Source: Brevibacterium siliguriense (GTDB lineage Bacteria > Actinomycetota > Actinomycetes > Actinomycetales > Brevibacteriaceae). From it: 64,000 bases of DNA. Within the stretch, counting starts at the first letter, position 1. Every line of letters starts with the position of its first letter. The position numbers were made by a program, and so were the translations under genes. Below, one piece after another: positions 8,934 to 17,784 of the stretch. A model generated the notes under the pieces. It saw nothing but the letters and a program-made list of their open reading frames with translations, had not been told where the DNA came from and did not search any database. The DNA is taken from positions 1,302,001-1,366,000 of the forward strand of contig NZ_LT629766.1 of the NCBI RefSeq assembly GCF_900105315.1, given 5' to 3'.

Positions 8934-8972
8934 ATGCAGAAGCCCCGCATGGTTTGTGCGGGGCTTCTGCAT
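8934..8972. terminator. Bidirectional terminator hairpin
   Basis: A 16-bp perfect stem (8934-8949 with 8957-8972) with a 7-nt loop. It closes the galU-rimJ-sepX transcription unit and faces the minus-strand immunity-protein remnant that ends at 9002. Confidence 0.85.
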
Positions 8973-9001
8973 GCCAGGGCTGCGGTGTCCACGAAGGTGG
9001 G

Positions 9002-9196
9002 TCAGGCGCTGAAGACCGACCAGCAGATGGCATCGCGAGGGCGCCCATCTCCGGGGGACTCGGAATCGAAGAACGGCAGGACGTGTTCAGCACAGTCGGC
9101 AGCCCACAGCGCGAGAAGCTGGTGGTCGGCGTCGATGAGGGCACCGCCTCGGCGAATCGTGATCATCCGTGGATCGCGGACCTCCGGCAGGGCCAT
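9002..9196 (-). pseudogene. Imm-5-like immunity protein, N-terminal remnant
   Basis: 64 residues from ATG at 9196. The central segment DHQLLALWAADCAEHVLPFF, followed by PGDGRPRDAI, matches the N-terminal signature of Imm-5-type putative immunity proteins, normally about 150-170 residues of alanine-rich helices. Here the frame stops soon after RDAI (CWSVFSA) and only 29 bp separates it from the terminator, so roughly the last two thirds are missing. No toxin gene is adjacent. Most likely a decayed gene. The frame extends 54 codons upstream without a recognisable domain, so a longer N-terminus is possible. Confidence 0.6.
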
Positions 9197-9442
9197 CGGA
9201 GCCGACCGGACACGGACAGCAGTCGCAGGCACAGATCCTGGCGGGCGTTCGCGGTTGCCGATTCGAGTCGTTTCTCCGATCTGTTCCTGTTGCGAGCTCG
9301 CAGACAGCCCTGCGGAAGGCCGTCGGCGACCTGCGTTCTCTCTGTTGGACACGGCCAACCCGGCGATCTTCGACCGTGTTAGATTGCTCAGCGTCGACCA
9401 CGCGAGGGCGACCGGCAGAAGACGAGTTCAGGGGAGAATCCG
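9197..9442. other. Intergenic region between immunity remnant and MHS transporter
   Basis: No convincing gene. The last about 80 bp should hold the promoter of the transporter at 9443, for which GGGGAGAATCCG gives a plausible ribosome-binding site. Confidence 0.4.
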
Positions 9443-10768
9443 ATGGCCGATATCGATGACCAGGTGAGAATCGAGCCGGAGGGAGCACGGCGCGCCCGCC
9501 GCGCGGCCGCCGGGTCGTTCATCGGTGCCGTCGTCGAATGGTACGACTTCCTGCTCTACGGCATCGTCGCTGCTCTGGTCTTCGGCGAACTCTTCTTCCC
9601 CGGTTACAGTGACCGTGCGGGCACTCTCGCAGCATTCGCGACCTTCGGCGTCGGATTCATCTTCCGCCCACTCGGCGGCATCATCTTCGGCCACTTCGGT
9701 GACCGCCTCGGCCGCAGATCCATGCTCATCTGGACGATGACGATCATGGGCGTGGCTACCGCCCTCATCGGCTGCCTGCCCACCTACCAGACGATCGGCT
9801 GGCTGGCCCCAGCGCTGCTCGTCCTGCTGCGCTGCATCCAAGGTGTGGCGGTCGGCGGCGAATGGGGCGGTGCCGCACTCATGGCCGTCGAAAGCGCACC
9901 GCCGAAGCTGCGTGCCTTCTACTCCAGCGGAGTCCAGGTCGGCTATTCGGTCGGACTGCTTCTGGCCACCGGACTCGTCGCCGTACTCAGCGGCGGACTG
10001 ACCTCCGAGGGCTTCCTGGCCTGGGGGTGGAGGATCCCGTTCCTCGCCAGCTCAGGACTCGTCCTCATCGGGCTGTGGATCCGGTCCGGTGTCGCCGAAC
10101 CCGAAGAGTATGTGGAACGGGTGCAGAACGCAGACGAGGACACTGTCCCGAAGCTGCCGATCCTCGAAGCCTTCAGACGCTTCCCCGCGCAGATCGCCCA
10201 GATCCTCGGACTGCGGTTCATCGAGCTGCTCACCATGTACATCGTCACCACCTTCGCGCTGTCGTACGCAACGGACGAATTCGGTATCGACCGGCAGCTC
10301 ATGCTCAACATCACCCTGTTGGTCGGCGGACTGGGGATCGTCACGATTCCCGCCATCGCCTACCTCTCCGACCGGCACGGACGCCTGCGCGTCTACCTCA
10401 CTGGGGGAATCGTCGGCCTGCTCAGCGCGATCCCGTTCTTCCTCGCTCTCGAATCGGGAAGCACGATCGCGATCGTGATCTTCGCCGTGCTGCTGGTCAA
10501 CATCGCCCACGACGCGGTCGTCAGCGTCCAGCAGCCCCTGTTCGCCGAGATGTTCAGCCCCGAATTCCGCTACAGCGGAGCGGGCGTCGGCTACCAGCTG
10601 GCCAGTGCGCTGGCTGGGGGCTTCACTCCGTTCATCGCCACCTACCTCGTCGGAGTCGGTGACGGCAGCTGGTACCTCGTCGGCGCCTACCTCGCGCTGG
10701 GGTGCCTGGTTTCGATCTCGGTCGCCGCCTACCTCGCGCAGAAGGGATGCCGCACCGCAAGGGCTTGA
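9443..10768 (+). CDS. MFS transporter, metabolite:H+ symporter (MHS) family
   Basis: 441 residues with about 12 TM segments. The signature AAAGSFIGAVVEWYDFLLYG near residues 21-40 is characteristic of the MHS family (ProP, ShiA, KgtP, CitH). The TM2-TM3 loop GHFGDRLGRRSML is the MFS motif A, and RCIQGVAVGGEWGGAALMAVE is the family-specific TM4 region. It imports a polar metabolite such as a dicarboxylate, shikimate or proline/betaine; the substrate cannot be read from sequence. It ends with a basic cytosolic tail. It stands alone, with a GNAT gene convergent downstream. Confidence 0.9.
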   Translation: MADIDDQVRIEPEGARRARRAAAGSFIGAVVEWYDFLLYGIVAALVFGELFFPGYSDRAGTLAAFATFGVGFIFRPLGGIIFGHFGDRLGRRSMLIWTMTIMGVATALIGCLPTYQTIGWLAPALLVLLRCIQGVAVGGEWGGAALMAVESAPPKLRAFYSSGVQVGYSVGLLLATGLVAVLSGGLTSEGFLAWGWRIPFLASSGLVLIGLWIRSGVAEPEEYVERVQNADEDTVPKLPILEAFRRFPAQIAQILGLRFIELLTMYIVTTFALSYATDEFGIDRQLMLNITLLVGGLGIVTIPAIAYLSDRHGRLRVYLTGGIVGLLSAIPFFLALESGSTIAIVIFAVLLVNIAHDAVVSVQQPLFAEMFSPEFRYSGAGVGYQLASALAGGFTPFIATYLVGVGDGSWYLVGAYLALGCLVSISVAAYLAQKGCRTARA

Positions 10769-10771
10769 TCA

Positions 10772-10787
10772 CCTCGGTGCACCGAGG
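10772..10787. terminator. Short perfect palindrome after the MHS transporter
   Basis: CCTCGGTGCACCGAGG, 16 bp and perfect, starts 4 bp past the transporter stop. It could form a hairpin with a very tight loop or act as a protein-binding palindrome; it contains the CCTCGG core recurring in this window. Confidence 0.4.
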
Positions 10788-10903
10788 CGGTATGCCGCAT
10801 CGAGGTGGTTGTGGCAGGAACGGTGTGGGGTGCGGCGGCCACTCGGTCGTCGGGGCCGCGCGACATCATCGCCGGGAGCGCACACCGCTCATGGGCCGGC
10901 CGC

Positions 10904-11230
10904 TCAGGCGACGAATTTGTCGAACTCGTCGTTCTTGGCCAGGAAATTCTGCACATAGGAGCACGTGGTACGGAACTTCAGCCCCTCCTCGGCGCTGGTC
11001 TCGAGCGCATAGCGCACCAGCTTCGCCGCCAGGCCGCGGCCTCCCCATTCGGGTGACACCTCGGTGTGGGTGAAGATGCGCACGGTTCCGTCGGCGGTGT
11101 CATCGACGCTGGCAGTGCGGTCGCTGTAATCGGCGTGACCGATGACCTTGCCCTCGTGGGAGATGGTGAAGCGTTTGGCCGCAACATCCTCGGTGATGGT
11201 GAAGTTCTCTCCCGAGATATCGATGTCCAT
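10904..11230 (-). CDS. Small GNAT acetyltransferase (YjdJ/Gcn5-like single-domain)
   Basis: 108 residues from ATG at 11230, preferred over the ATG at 11236 because GGAGG lies 7 nt from it and only 2 nt from the upstream one. It starts MDIDISGENFTI. It carries FTHTEVSPEWGGRGLAAKLVRYAL, the acetyl-CoA-binding segment of the minimal N-acetyltransferase family, and the conserved end CSYVQNFLAKNDEFDKFV with a Cys/Tyr pair. These small proteins (like yeast/human GNAT14-type homologues) acetylate unknown small substrates. Convergent with the MHS gene and divergent from the next GNAT. Confidence 0.85.
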   Translation of the reverse strand: MDIDISGENFTITEDVAAKRFTISHEGKVIGHADYSDRTASVDDTADGTVRIFTHTEVSPEWGGRGLAAKLVRYALETSAEEGLKFRTTCSYVQNFLAKNDEFDKFVA

Positions 11231-11396
11231 GGTCATTCCTCCCGAATGTCCGTGCCTGCGGCACTGTCCGATGGTCGAACGACGGGCGATCGTCGTCCGC
11301 CGCTGTCCTGATAGTTGACACTATAGGCCTGCTGAGAACGATGCGACTAGCCTGGGGCGTGTGAGCCCCACTGAAAGTCGTGAAGGAGTCCCGCCT

Positions 11397-11984
11397 ATGA
11401 CCGCACACCCCTCGGTGACACTGGTCGACACGCACCGCCGGCAGCTGCGCGAAGCCGGATTCGAGGTCGCCGAGCTCATGTCGGCCGACATCGCCGATTA
11501 CGTCGAGCTCGTGTCCTCGGCCTACCGCGGCGAGGGCTCGAAGCAGGGGTGGACCACCGAGGCCGACCTGCTGGGCGGACAGCGGCTCGACGCGCCCATG
11601 GCTGAGGACATGCTCGCCGAGGCGGACTCCCAGATTCTGCTCGCCCGCGATGGGCAGGGACGTGCGGTGGGCAGCGTCTACGTGCGTCAGCCCGACGACG
11701 GAGCCGCCTACCTCGGCGTGCTCGCCGTCTCTCCGCTGGGGCAGGGCAAGGGTGTGGGGTCAGCTCTCATCGGCCTTGCCGAGGCGTGGGTGGCCGAACA
11801 CTGGGGCGCGACGTCGATGCGGATGAGCGTGATCAACAAGCGCGACGAACTCATCGCCTACTACGAACGCCGCGGCTATGTGCGTACCGGAGAGGTCGAG
11901 CCCTTCCCCTATGGCGACGCCCGCTTCGGGCTGCCGAAGGTCGATGACCTCGAGTTCGTACTGTTGTCCAAGCGCTTGGGCTGA
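11397..11984 (+). CDS. GNAT family N-acetyltransferase
   Basis: 195 residues from ATG at 11397, chosen because GGAG lies 8 nt upstream; an in-frame GTG at 11361 is less well placed. The acetyl-CoA signature is YLGVLAVSPLGQGKGVGSAL (about residues 100-120, QGKGVG matching Q/RxxGxG/A), followed by a helix and the typical ELIAYYERRGYVRTGEVEPF. The substrate is unknown. A single gene, closed by an unusually long inverted repeat just downstream. Confidence 0.85.
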   Translation: MTAHPSVTLVDTHRRQLREAGFEVAELMSADIADYVELVSSAYRGEGSKQGWTTEADLLGGQRLDAPMAEDMLAEADSQILLARDGQGRAVGSVYVRQPDDGAAYLGVLAVSPLGQGKGVGSALIGLAEAWVAEHWGATSMRMSVINKRDELIAYYERRGYVRTGEVEPFPYGDARFGLPKVDDLEFVLLSKRLG

Positions 11985-12007
11985 AGCGGCCGAACGAGGG
12001 CCTGAAG

Positions 12008-12072
12008 CCGAGAATAGGTCAGCATCGGACATGTCTGTCGAAGAAGAATGTCCGATGCTGACCTATTCTCGG
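12008..12072. terminator. Long perfect inverted repeat, bidirectional terminator
   Basis: Two 25-bp arms (12008-12032 and 12048-12072) are perfect reverse complements around a 15-nt loop. It lies between the convergent GNAT (ends 11984) and the carrier gene (ends 12099), so it probably ends both transcripts. It is longer than the other hairpins here. Confidence 0.8.
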
Positions 12073-12098
12073 CGACTCTGGGGTTCAGCCTCAGAGTC

Positions 12099-13463
12099 TC
12101 AGAACATCATGGCGGGGACGACGAGACCGCCGACGAGAGCGACCGGTCCGATGACGACCATCGACATCCCGAACTTCACGAGGATGCGGGTCAGCCGCGG
12201 CTTGTCCTCAACAGGGGCAGTTGCGACGACCGTGGCACCCAGTGTCGAGAACGGTGAGACGTCGACGACGGCCGAGCACACACCCAGTGCCGCGATGAGC
12301 GCCCAACCGGGCACCCCACCCGCGGCGATGAGCGGCAGCGCCAGCGGCACCAGCGCGGCCAGGATGCCCGTCGTCGATGCGAACGCGGAGACCAGGCCAC
12401 CGACGATGCAGAGGACGAAAGCGGCGATGAGGGGTGAACCGATCGACTCGGCGCCTTCACCGAGCAGGTCGACGGCGCCCATGTTCTGGAGCACGCCGAC
12501 GAAGGTGATGATGCCGCCGACGAGGAGGACGGTCGGCCAGTCGATCTTCGGGATCGCGGCCTTGCCCGTCTTCGGATCGACGAGTGCGAGGATCGCTCCG
12601 AACATGAAGCACAGCAGACCGATGTCCGGTTCCTGACCGAGGGCCGCGAGCACGACCACGGTGGCGATGAGGCCGACCATGAAGATCACGGTGAGGATCT
12701 GCACGAAGGTGAAGGGCGAGGATTCGCCGGCCTCGTCGGTGGTGGAGGAGTCGAAGAGCGCTTCGTCCTCGTCGTCCTCACCGAAGGCGACACTCGACGC
12801 CGAGGCGGAACCACGTGAGACGCGGGCACCGGCTTCGGCATGCTCGGCGGCCGCCACCGTCGTCTTCGAAAACAGCGACCGCCCGTACATGAAATACGCG
12901 ACGGCGAGCATGACGAGATAGACGGCCACGGCGATGCCGAAGAGCAGGAACGGGGAGAGGTCGATTCCGGCGTCGTGCGCGGTCGAATAGGTGACGATTC
13001 CGTAGAGGCTGGTCGGGGCGAAGCCGCCGGCACCGATGGCGAAGCAGATCGCCAGACCCATGAGCGCATAGTCGACCCCGTACTTGCGCGCGACCTGCAT
13101 GCCCACCGGCATCATCACCAGTCCGGCCAGTGGGGCACCCATGGCCGCGATTCCACCGGTGATGAGGAAGAACACGACCGGCAGCAGCACCGCGGAGGAT
13201 CCGACGCGTTCGAGGGCCCAGTCGATGATCTTGTCGACCGTCCCGTTCTCCTGCGCGATCGCGAAGAAGTAGGTCACGCCCGCCAGCAGGATCATGATGC
13301 TCAGTGGGAATTCGGCGATGATGTCCTCGACCGACATATCGGTGAAGACGAGCCCGGTTCCGGCCGCGCCGACGAGCATGAGCACGCCGATCTGCACACC
13401 GCGGATCGCGCCGACGGCGAAGAGGGCGATGAAGATGAGCAGTGCGATGATCTGAGTGAGCAT
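12099..13463 (-). CDS. SLC13/MatC-type dicarboxylate carrier
   Basis: 454 residues from ATG at 13463, chosen because AAGGA sits 6 nt upstream; the frame is open 85 codons further, but that part is not membrane-like. About 11-12 TM segments. The N-terminal half (residues 1-150) resembles the dicarboxylate carrier MatC N-terminal domain: MLTQIIALLIFIALFAVGAI, with ITGGIAAMGAPLAGLVMMP. A central acidic cytosolic loop (about 210-255, GEDDEDEALFDSSTTDEAG) separates two halves. The C-terminal half has VDVSPFSTLGATVVA, close to DASS/ArsB-type pore motifs. Likely imports malonate or another small dicarboxylate. Confidence 0.8.
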   Translation of the reverse strand: MLTQIIALLIFIALFAVGAIRGVQIGVLMLVGAAGTGLVFTDMSVEDIIAEFPLSIMILLAGVTYFFAIAQENGTVDKIIDWALERVGSSAVLLPVVFFLITGGIAAMGAPLAGLVMMPVGMQVARKYGVDYALMGLAICFAIGAGGFAPTSLYGIVTYSTAHDAGIDLSPFLLFGIAVAVYLVMLAVAYFMYGRSLFSKTTVAAAEHAEAGARVSRGSASASSVAFGEDDEDEALFDSSTTDEAGESSPFTFVQILTVIFMVGLIATVVVLAALGQEPDIGLLCFMFGAILALVDPKTGKAAIPKIDWPTVLLVGGIITFVGVLQNMGAVDLLGEGAESIGSPLIAAFVLCIVGGLVSAFASTTGILAALVPLALPLIAAGGVPGWALIAALGVCSAVVDVSPFSTLGATVVATAPVEDKPRLTRILVKFGMSMVVIGPVALVGGLVVPAMMF

Positions 13464-13660
13464 GATGTCCTTGCGAAGGCTGAAGCGACGCTGAGCATCG
13501 CTGGCTGATTCGCTGAGAGACACTACCAGTGTTACCGGCGGGTACCGCTGAGGCGTGCCCGATCCGTCGGAAACTCCCGATAGACGGATAGACCTTGCCG
13601 AGGCGGCCCGCAGATACGCAGTCACGTTCGGCAGCGCAGGCATGAGAGTGCACCCATTAC

Positions 13661-13714
13661 TACCTGACGGCGGCTCAGCAACCTCGCGCGAGGTAGCTGA
13701 GCCGCCGTCAGGTA
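13661..13714. repeat. 54-bp nearly perfect palindrome between exporter and carrier genes
   Basis: Two 27-nt arms (13661-13687 and 13688-13714) are reverse complements with one mismatch and almost no loop. It starts 14 bp past the YeiH-type stop (minus strand), so it may terminate that transcript; its length and lack of loop are unusual. Confidence 0.75.
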
Positions 13715-13727
13715 GCAATTGGGGTGT

Positions 13728-14828
13728 TTAGGTGAGGAGGAGAGCTCCTCCGAGGGCGATGAGGGCGACGACGATCGTGACCAGGGTGGCCAGTGCGATC
13801 GGTCGGGCACCGAGGTTCTTCAGCGACCGCCACTGCACTCCGCGACCGAGGGCGAACATGGCCATCGCCAGACAGACCGTCTGGATCCAGCTCAGCCCGG
13901 TGACCGCGAACTCCGGCAGCAGACCGAAGGTGCGCAGGGCCGCCATGATCAGGAAGCCGACGACGAAGAGCGGCACGATCGGCGGGCGCTTGCCCTGAGC
14001 CGGAGCCGCCTTCGTCGCGGTTGACACCGACCCGTTGTTCTCTGCATCCGAGCCGGCATCTGCGGAGGTCTCGGCAGAACCGGCGGCCGCCTCGGTGGCG
14101 GTGGAGCTCGCCAGTGCCTTCGCCTCGCTGCGGCGCACGGCGTAGCTGAACACGGCGACGGTGGGGGCGAGCATGATGACGCGGGCGAGCTTGACGAGGA
14201 CGGCGATCTCGAGGGCGGCGGGTCCGATGATTCCGCCGATCGCCACGACCTGGGCGACCTCGTGGGTGGCGGCGCCGCCCCACATTCCGGCGGTCTCCGG
14301 GGACAGGCCCAGTGCGGTCGAGAGGCCGGGGACGATCGCGATCATCAGGGTGCCGAAGAGGACGACGAGGCCGATCGCGGCGGCCACGTCCTCCTTCTTC
14401 GACTTCAGCGTCGACTCGATTCCGGCGACGGCGGCGGCACCGCAGATGCCGAAGCCGCTGCCGATGAGCACGGCCAGGGGACGGTCGACCTTGAGCGGTT
14501 TGGCCAGAGCGAGGGCCGAGAGGATGCCGGCGGCGACGATGACCGCGGCGAGGACGAGGACGAGCCAGCCGAGGTCGAGGATGTCACCTAGCACGACCTG
14601 CGCACCGAGGGCGACGATGCCCAGACGCAGCAGCGGCTTCGCCGCGAAGTTGAGCCCGGGCATGAACACCTCGGGGAGGTTGGGCACGAGATTGCCCAGG
14701 AGGATGCCGAGTACGATCGCCACGAGCAGCGGCGAGAGCACGGGCAGGAGCATGGAGATCGGCCACGCGACTGCCGTGGCCACAGCGGCGACAGCGAGTC
14801 CGGGCAAGAGAGACGTGAAGCGATTCAT
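13728..14828 (-). CDS. YeiH/UPF0324-family putative sulfate/sulfite exporter
   Basis: 366 residues, about 10 TM segments. Family signatures: LSPLLVAIVLGILLGN (about 31-46), LLRLGIVALGAQVVLGDI, SGFGICGAAAVAGIES (about 123-138) and GMWGGAATHEVAQVVA (about 180-195). A polar Ala/Ser/Thr insert at about 240-275 joins the two halves, longer than usual. In E. coli YeiH is paired with the LysR regulator YeiE, and the same divergent pairing is present here. Export of a sulfur oxyanion is family-level inference; the substrate is unproven. Confidence 0.9.
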   Translation of the reverse strand: MNRFTSLLPGLAVAAVATAVAWPISMLLPVLSPLLVAIVLGILLGNLVPNLPEVFMPGLNFAAKPLLRLGIVALGAQVVLGDILDLGWLVLVLAAVIVAAGILSALALAKPLKVDRPLAVLIGSGFGICGAAAVAGIESTLKSKKEDVAAAIGLVVLFGTLMIAIVPGLSTALGLSPETAGMWGGAATHEVAQVVAIGGIIGPAALEIAVLVKLARVIMLAPTVAVFSYAVRRSEAKALASSTATEAAAGSAETSADAGSDAENNGSVSTATKAAPAQGKRPPIVPLFVVGFLIMAALRTFGLLPEFAVTGLSWIQTVCLAMAMFALGRGVQWRSLKNLGARPIALATLVTIVVALIALGGALLLT

Positions 14829-14883
14829 GAGTTCAGTCTGTCAACGCCTGCGCGATCGCAGTAGACGCTGATTTCGTTACAAC

Positions 14884-14902
14884 CCATATCGATCTGATAT
14901 GG
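14884..14902. promoter_or_regulatory. LysR-type operator candidate
   Basis: CCATATC and GATATGG form a 7-bp inverted repeat with 5-nt spacer, containing an ATAT-N7-ATAT core compatible with T-N11-A boxes. It lies in the 86-bp divergent gap between the YeiH-type exporter and its LysR regulator, 13 bp before the regulator start. Confidence 0.6.
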
Positions 14903-14914
14903 CATGATGGGCAT

Positions 14915-15832
14915 ATGCATGATCTCGGGAATATGAAGAACTGGCCCGAGCTCCAGGCTCTGGGGCTGCTGGTGGCTCTCAGCGGCAACGCCCGATCAAT
15001 CGGCCAGGCCGCGGCAGCACTCGATCTCGCTCAGCCGAATGCCTCACGCAGCCTGCGCAACCTCGAACGCGATCTCAAGGTGCCGCTGCTGCGGCGCTCG
15101 CCGCAGGGCACTGAACTCACCGTCGAAGGCCGGGCAGTCGCCGAATGGGGGTCGAAGGTCATCGAAGCCTATGACGTCCTCGACGCCGGAGCCCGCGCGA
15201 TTCGCGACGCCCGAGCCGGAACCGTCAAGGTCAGCGCCTCACTGACGGTCGCCGAATACCTCATGCCCCACCACCTCACGACCTTCCGCGCCGCACATCC
15301 GAAGATCGACATCGGACTGTCGGTGGAGAACTCCGCGACCGTCATCGACCGGGTGCGCCGGCAGACCTGCGACCTCGGGCTGATCGAATCCGTGTCCCTG
15401 CCCCGGGACCTCAACGCCGAGGTGGTCGGGCGTGACCGACTCATGATCGCCTGCGCGTCGAAGTTCCCCCATGCCTGGACGAAGCCGATCACCGCCGAGG
15501 AGCTGACGCAGGTGCCGCTGCTGGTACGCGAGATCGGCTCCGGAACCCGGGAGGCCATCGACGCGGCGCTGATCGCCGCTGGGGGAGTGCGCGTGGCCGG
15601 CGAGTACGGGTCGAACTCGGCCCTGCGCATCGCCGCGGCCACGTCCGTGGCCCCGGCGGTTCTGTCCGAGCTCGCGCTGCGCGATGACTTCCGAGCGGGT
15701 CGTCTGGTGCCGCTGCCGGTGGCCGACGACGTCGATCTCACCCGCGAACTCCACGCAGTGTGGGCGCGGAATCGGCGGCAGTCGCCCGGTGCGCGTCTGC
15801 TGCTCGAGCATATGGTCGACAGTCTGAGGTAG
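14915..15832 (+). CDS. LysR-family transcriptional regulator
   Basis: 305 residues. The winged HTH lies at about residues 12-72 (SIGQAAAALDLAQPNASRSL as the recognition region), followed by the linker helix and a PBP2-type effector domain from about 95 (VKVSASLTVAEYLMPHHL) to the end. It resembles YeiE/CysL-type regulators, which activate sulfur-oxyanion export genes. The divergent exporter and the intergenic palindrome support local regulation. Inducer unknown, possibly sulfite or a thiol. Confidence 0.9.
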   Translation: MHDLGNMKNWPELQALGLLVALSGNARSIGQAAAALDLAQPNASRSLRNLERDLKVPLLRRSPQGTELTVEGRAVAEWGSKVIEAYDVLDAGARAIRDARAGTVKVSASLTVAEYLMPHHLTTFRAAHPKIDIGLSVENSATVIDRVRRQTCDLGLIESVSLPRDLNAEVVGRDRLMIACASKFPHAWTKPITAEELTQVPLLVREIGSGTREAIDAALIAAGGVRVAGEYGSNSALRIAAATSVAPAVLSELALRDDFRAGRLVPLPVADDVDLTRELHAVWARNRRQSPGARLLLEHMVDSLR

Positions 15833-15934
15833 GGAGCTGAGCACAGACGAGGGACGGTCGCGGGGGCAGGATCCGCGGACAGCGAGACTCGGACGACTCG
15901 GCACCAGCGACGGTCGCACCTCTATATTGGGCAC

Positions 15935-17164
15935 ATGACACAGTCCGAGCCCGCCTCCTCACCCGTCACTCACTCCGAATTCGCACCGGACACCATCGTC
16001 GTCGAGACCGGACGCCCGCAGCGCGCCGACGGCGCAGCGGTGAATCCGCCGATCGACCTGTCGTCGACCTTCGTGAGCGCCGGAGACATCTCCGAATCGC
16101 CCTATGTCTACGCCCGTTTCGACACCCCCGCCTGGACGCCCTTCGAGGAAGCGCTCGGTCAGCTCGAACACTCGGCGCTGCCCGGGCTGGTCTTCGGCTC
16201 CGGCCTCGCTGCGATCTCCGCCGTGATCAGCCTCGTGCCCGCCGGAGGCACGCTGATCATCCCGACCCACGCCTACCAGGGAGCGCTCGCCTCCGCGGAG
16301 CAGATCGCCGAGCGACAGGCCTTCGACCTCGTCACCGTCGACATCTCCGACACCGAGGCGGTCATCGCGGCCCTCGATGAAGCGGGGCGTGCGACGGCAG
16401 ACCGGGCGACAGCGGAGGGGACGGCCGCCTCGGCGAGTGCCGGCGCAGCCGGATCCCGGGGGATGCTGTGGATCGAATCGCCGACGAACCCGATGCTCGA
16501 GGTCGCCGACGTTCCCGCGTTGACCGCGGCCGCCAAGGACCGCGGATTCCTCGTCTCCGTCGACAACACCTTCGCTACCCCGCTGCTGCAGACCCCGCTC
16601 GATCTGGGGGCCGATATCGTCGTGCACTCGGTGACGAAATACCTGGCAGGCCACTCCGACGTCGTCCTCGGCGCGATCGTGACCGGCAACGCCGGACTGC
16701 GCGAGGACCTGCGCACGGAACGATCCATGCGCGGCGGCATCGCCGGGCCGTTCGAGGTCTGGCTGGCACTGCGCGGACTGCGCACCCTGGCGGTGCGCCT
16801 CGACCGCGCGCAGGCCAACGCCCAAGCCATCGCCGAACGTCTGGCTGCTCATCCCGCCGTCATCGAAACCCGCTACCCGGGGCTGCCGAACGACCCGGGC
16901 CACGCCCGTGCCGCAGCGCAGATGAACGGGTTCGGGGCCATCATCTCCTTCACCGTCGAATCCGCGGACCGGGCCACCGCCATCGCCGAGGCGGTCCGAC
17001 TGTGGACGCCGGCGACATCCCTGGGCGGGGTGGAGTCCCTCCTCGAGCGCCGCCGCCGGCACCCTTCGGAGCCCGCGACCGTGCCTGAGGGACTCATTCG
17101 CCTGAGCGTGGGCATCGAGAATCTCGACGACCTGTGGGCCGACCTCGAGACGGCCCTGGCCTGA
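15935..17164 (+). CDS. Cys/Met metabolism PLP-dependent enzyme (cystathionine gamma-synthase/lyase type)
   Basis: 409 residues. Fold-type I signatures: PPIDLSSTFVSAG near the start, YARFDTPAWTPFEEALGQLE, then IESPTNPMLEVADV (about 180) and VDNTFATPLL (about 205). The Schiff-base lysine is in VHSVTKYLAGHSDVV (about 230-244). It joins or cleaves C-S bonds of homoserine-type substrates; synthase, lyase or sulfhydrylase activity cannot be separated here. An Ala/Ser/Gly insert (about 155-172) is variable. The stop overlaps the start of the following GNAT (TGATG), so the two are coupled. Confidence 0.9.
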   Translation: MTQSEPASSPVTHSEFAPDTIVVETGRPQRADGAAVNPPIDLSSTFVSAGDISESPYVYARFDTPAWTPFEEALGQLEHSALPGLVFGSGLAAISAVISLVPAGGTLIIPTHAYQGALASAEQIAERQAFDLVTVDISDTEAVIAALDEAGRATADRATAEGTAASASAGAAGSRGMLWIESPTNPMLEVADVPALTAAAKDRGFLVSVDNTFATPLLQTPLDLGADIVVHSVTKYLAGHSDVVLGAIVTGNAGLREDLRTERSMRGGIAGPFEVWLALRGLRTLAVRLDRAQANAQAIAERLAAHPAVIETRYPGLPNDPGHARAAAQMNGFGAIISFTVESADRATAIAEAVRLWTPATSLGGVESLLERRRRHPSEPATVPEGLIRLSVGIENLDDLWADLETALA

Positions 17165-17736
17165 TGGGGCGGACGCCGGACTATGTGCTCGACCGTCCGC
17201 AGGACGGTGATGTCGAACAGCTCTTCTCCATCGACTCCGACCCGCGAGTCTGGAGGCATCTGCCGAGCGGACGGATGACAGTCAAGCAGGAGGCCGAGGC
17301 GCTCCTCGATAAGCTCCAGTCCCAGTGGGAGCTCGACGGAATCGGGCCGTGGATGGTCAGAGAGGTTTACGGCGGAGACGTTCTCGGCCACTGCGGCTGC
17401 TCCCTGCGCGGCGTCGCCGGCACCGGTGCCTCCCGTCGCGAACCCGGAGCGTTCTGGAACCTCGGCTACCGCTTTCGGCCCGAAGCGCAGGGGCGGGGAC
17501 TGGCAACCGCGGTGTCGCAAGAGGCGATCGCGGCTGCCGGGAGCATCGATCCCACGGTGCCGGTTGTGGCCTATCTGCTCGAGCACAACGTCGCCTCTGC
17601 GGTGGTCGCCCGCAGACTCGGGCTCGAGCTCGTCCATCGCGCACCCGATGTCGGCAATCCCGACTCGGCTGCTGTCCGACTGGTCTTCGCCGACCGGGAA
17701 CTCACCTCCGCGCAGCTCGACGCCGCTCTGGCCTGA
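17164..17736 (+). CDS. GNAT family N-acetyltransferase
   Basis: 190 residues. The ATG at 17164 overlaps the stop of the PLP enzyme in TGATG, so this start is chosen over one 30 bp upstream. RimJ/RimL-like layout: DPRVWRHLPSGRMT near the N-terminus, then NLGYRFRPEAQGRGLATAV (about residues 95-115) as the acetyl-CoA motif with QGRGLA, and a C-terminal NVASAVVARRLGLELVHR. The substrate is unknown; coupling to a sulfur amino-acid enzyme hints at an amino-acid-like substrate, but this is speculation. Confidence 0.85.
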   Translation: MGRTPDYVLDRPQDGDVEQLFSIDSDPRVWRHLPSGRMTVKQEAEALLDKLQSQWELDGIGPWMVREVYGGDVLGHCGCSLRGVAGTGASRREPGAFWNLGYRFRPEAQGRGLATAVSQEAIAAAGSIDPTVPVVAYLLEHNVASAVVARRLGLELVHRAPDVGNPDSAAVRLVFADRELTSAQLDAALA

Positions 17737-17784
17737 GCCGGGCAGCGACGAACGAAGCACCGAGGACATGTGACGCAGATCAAC

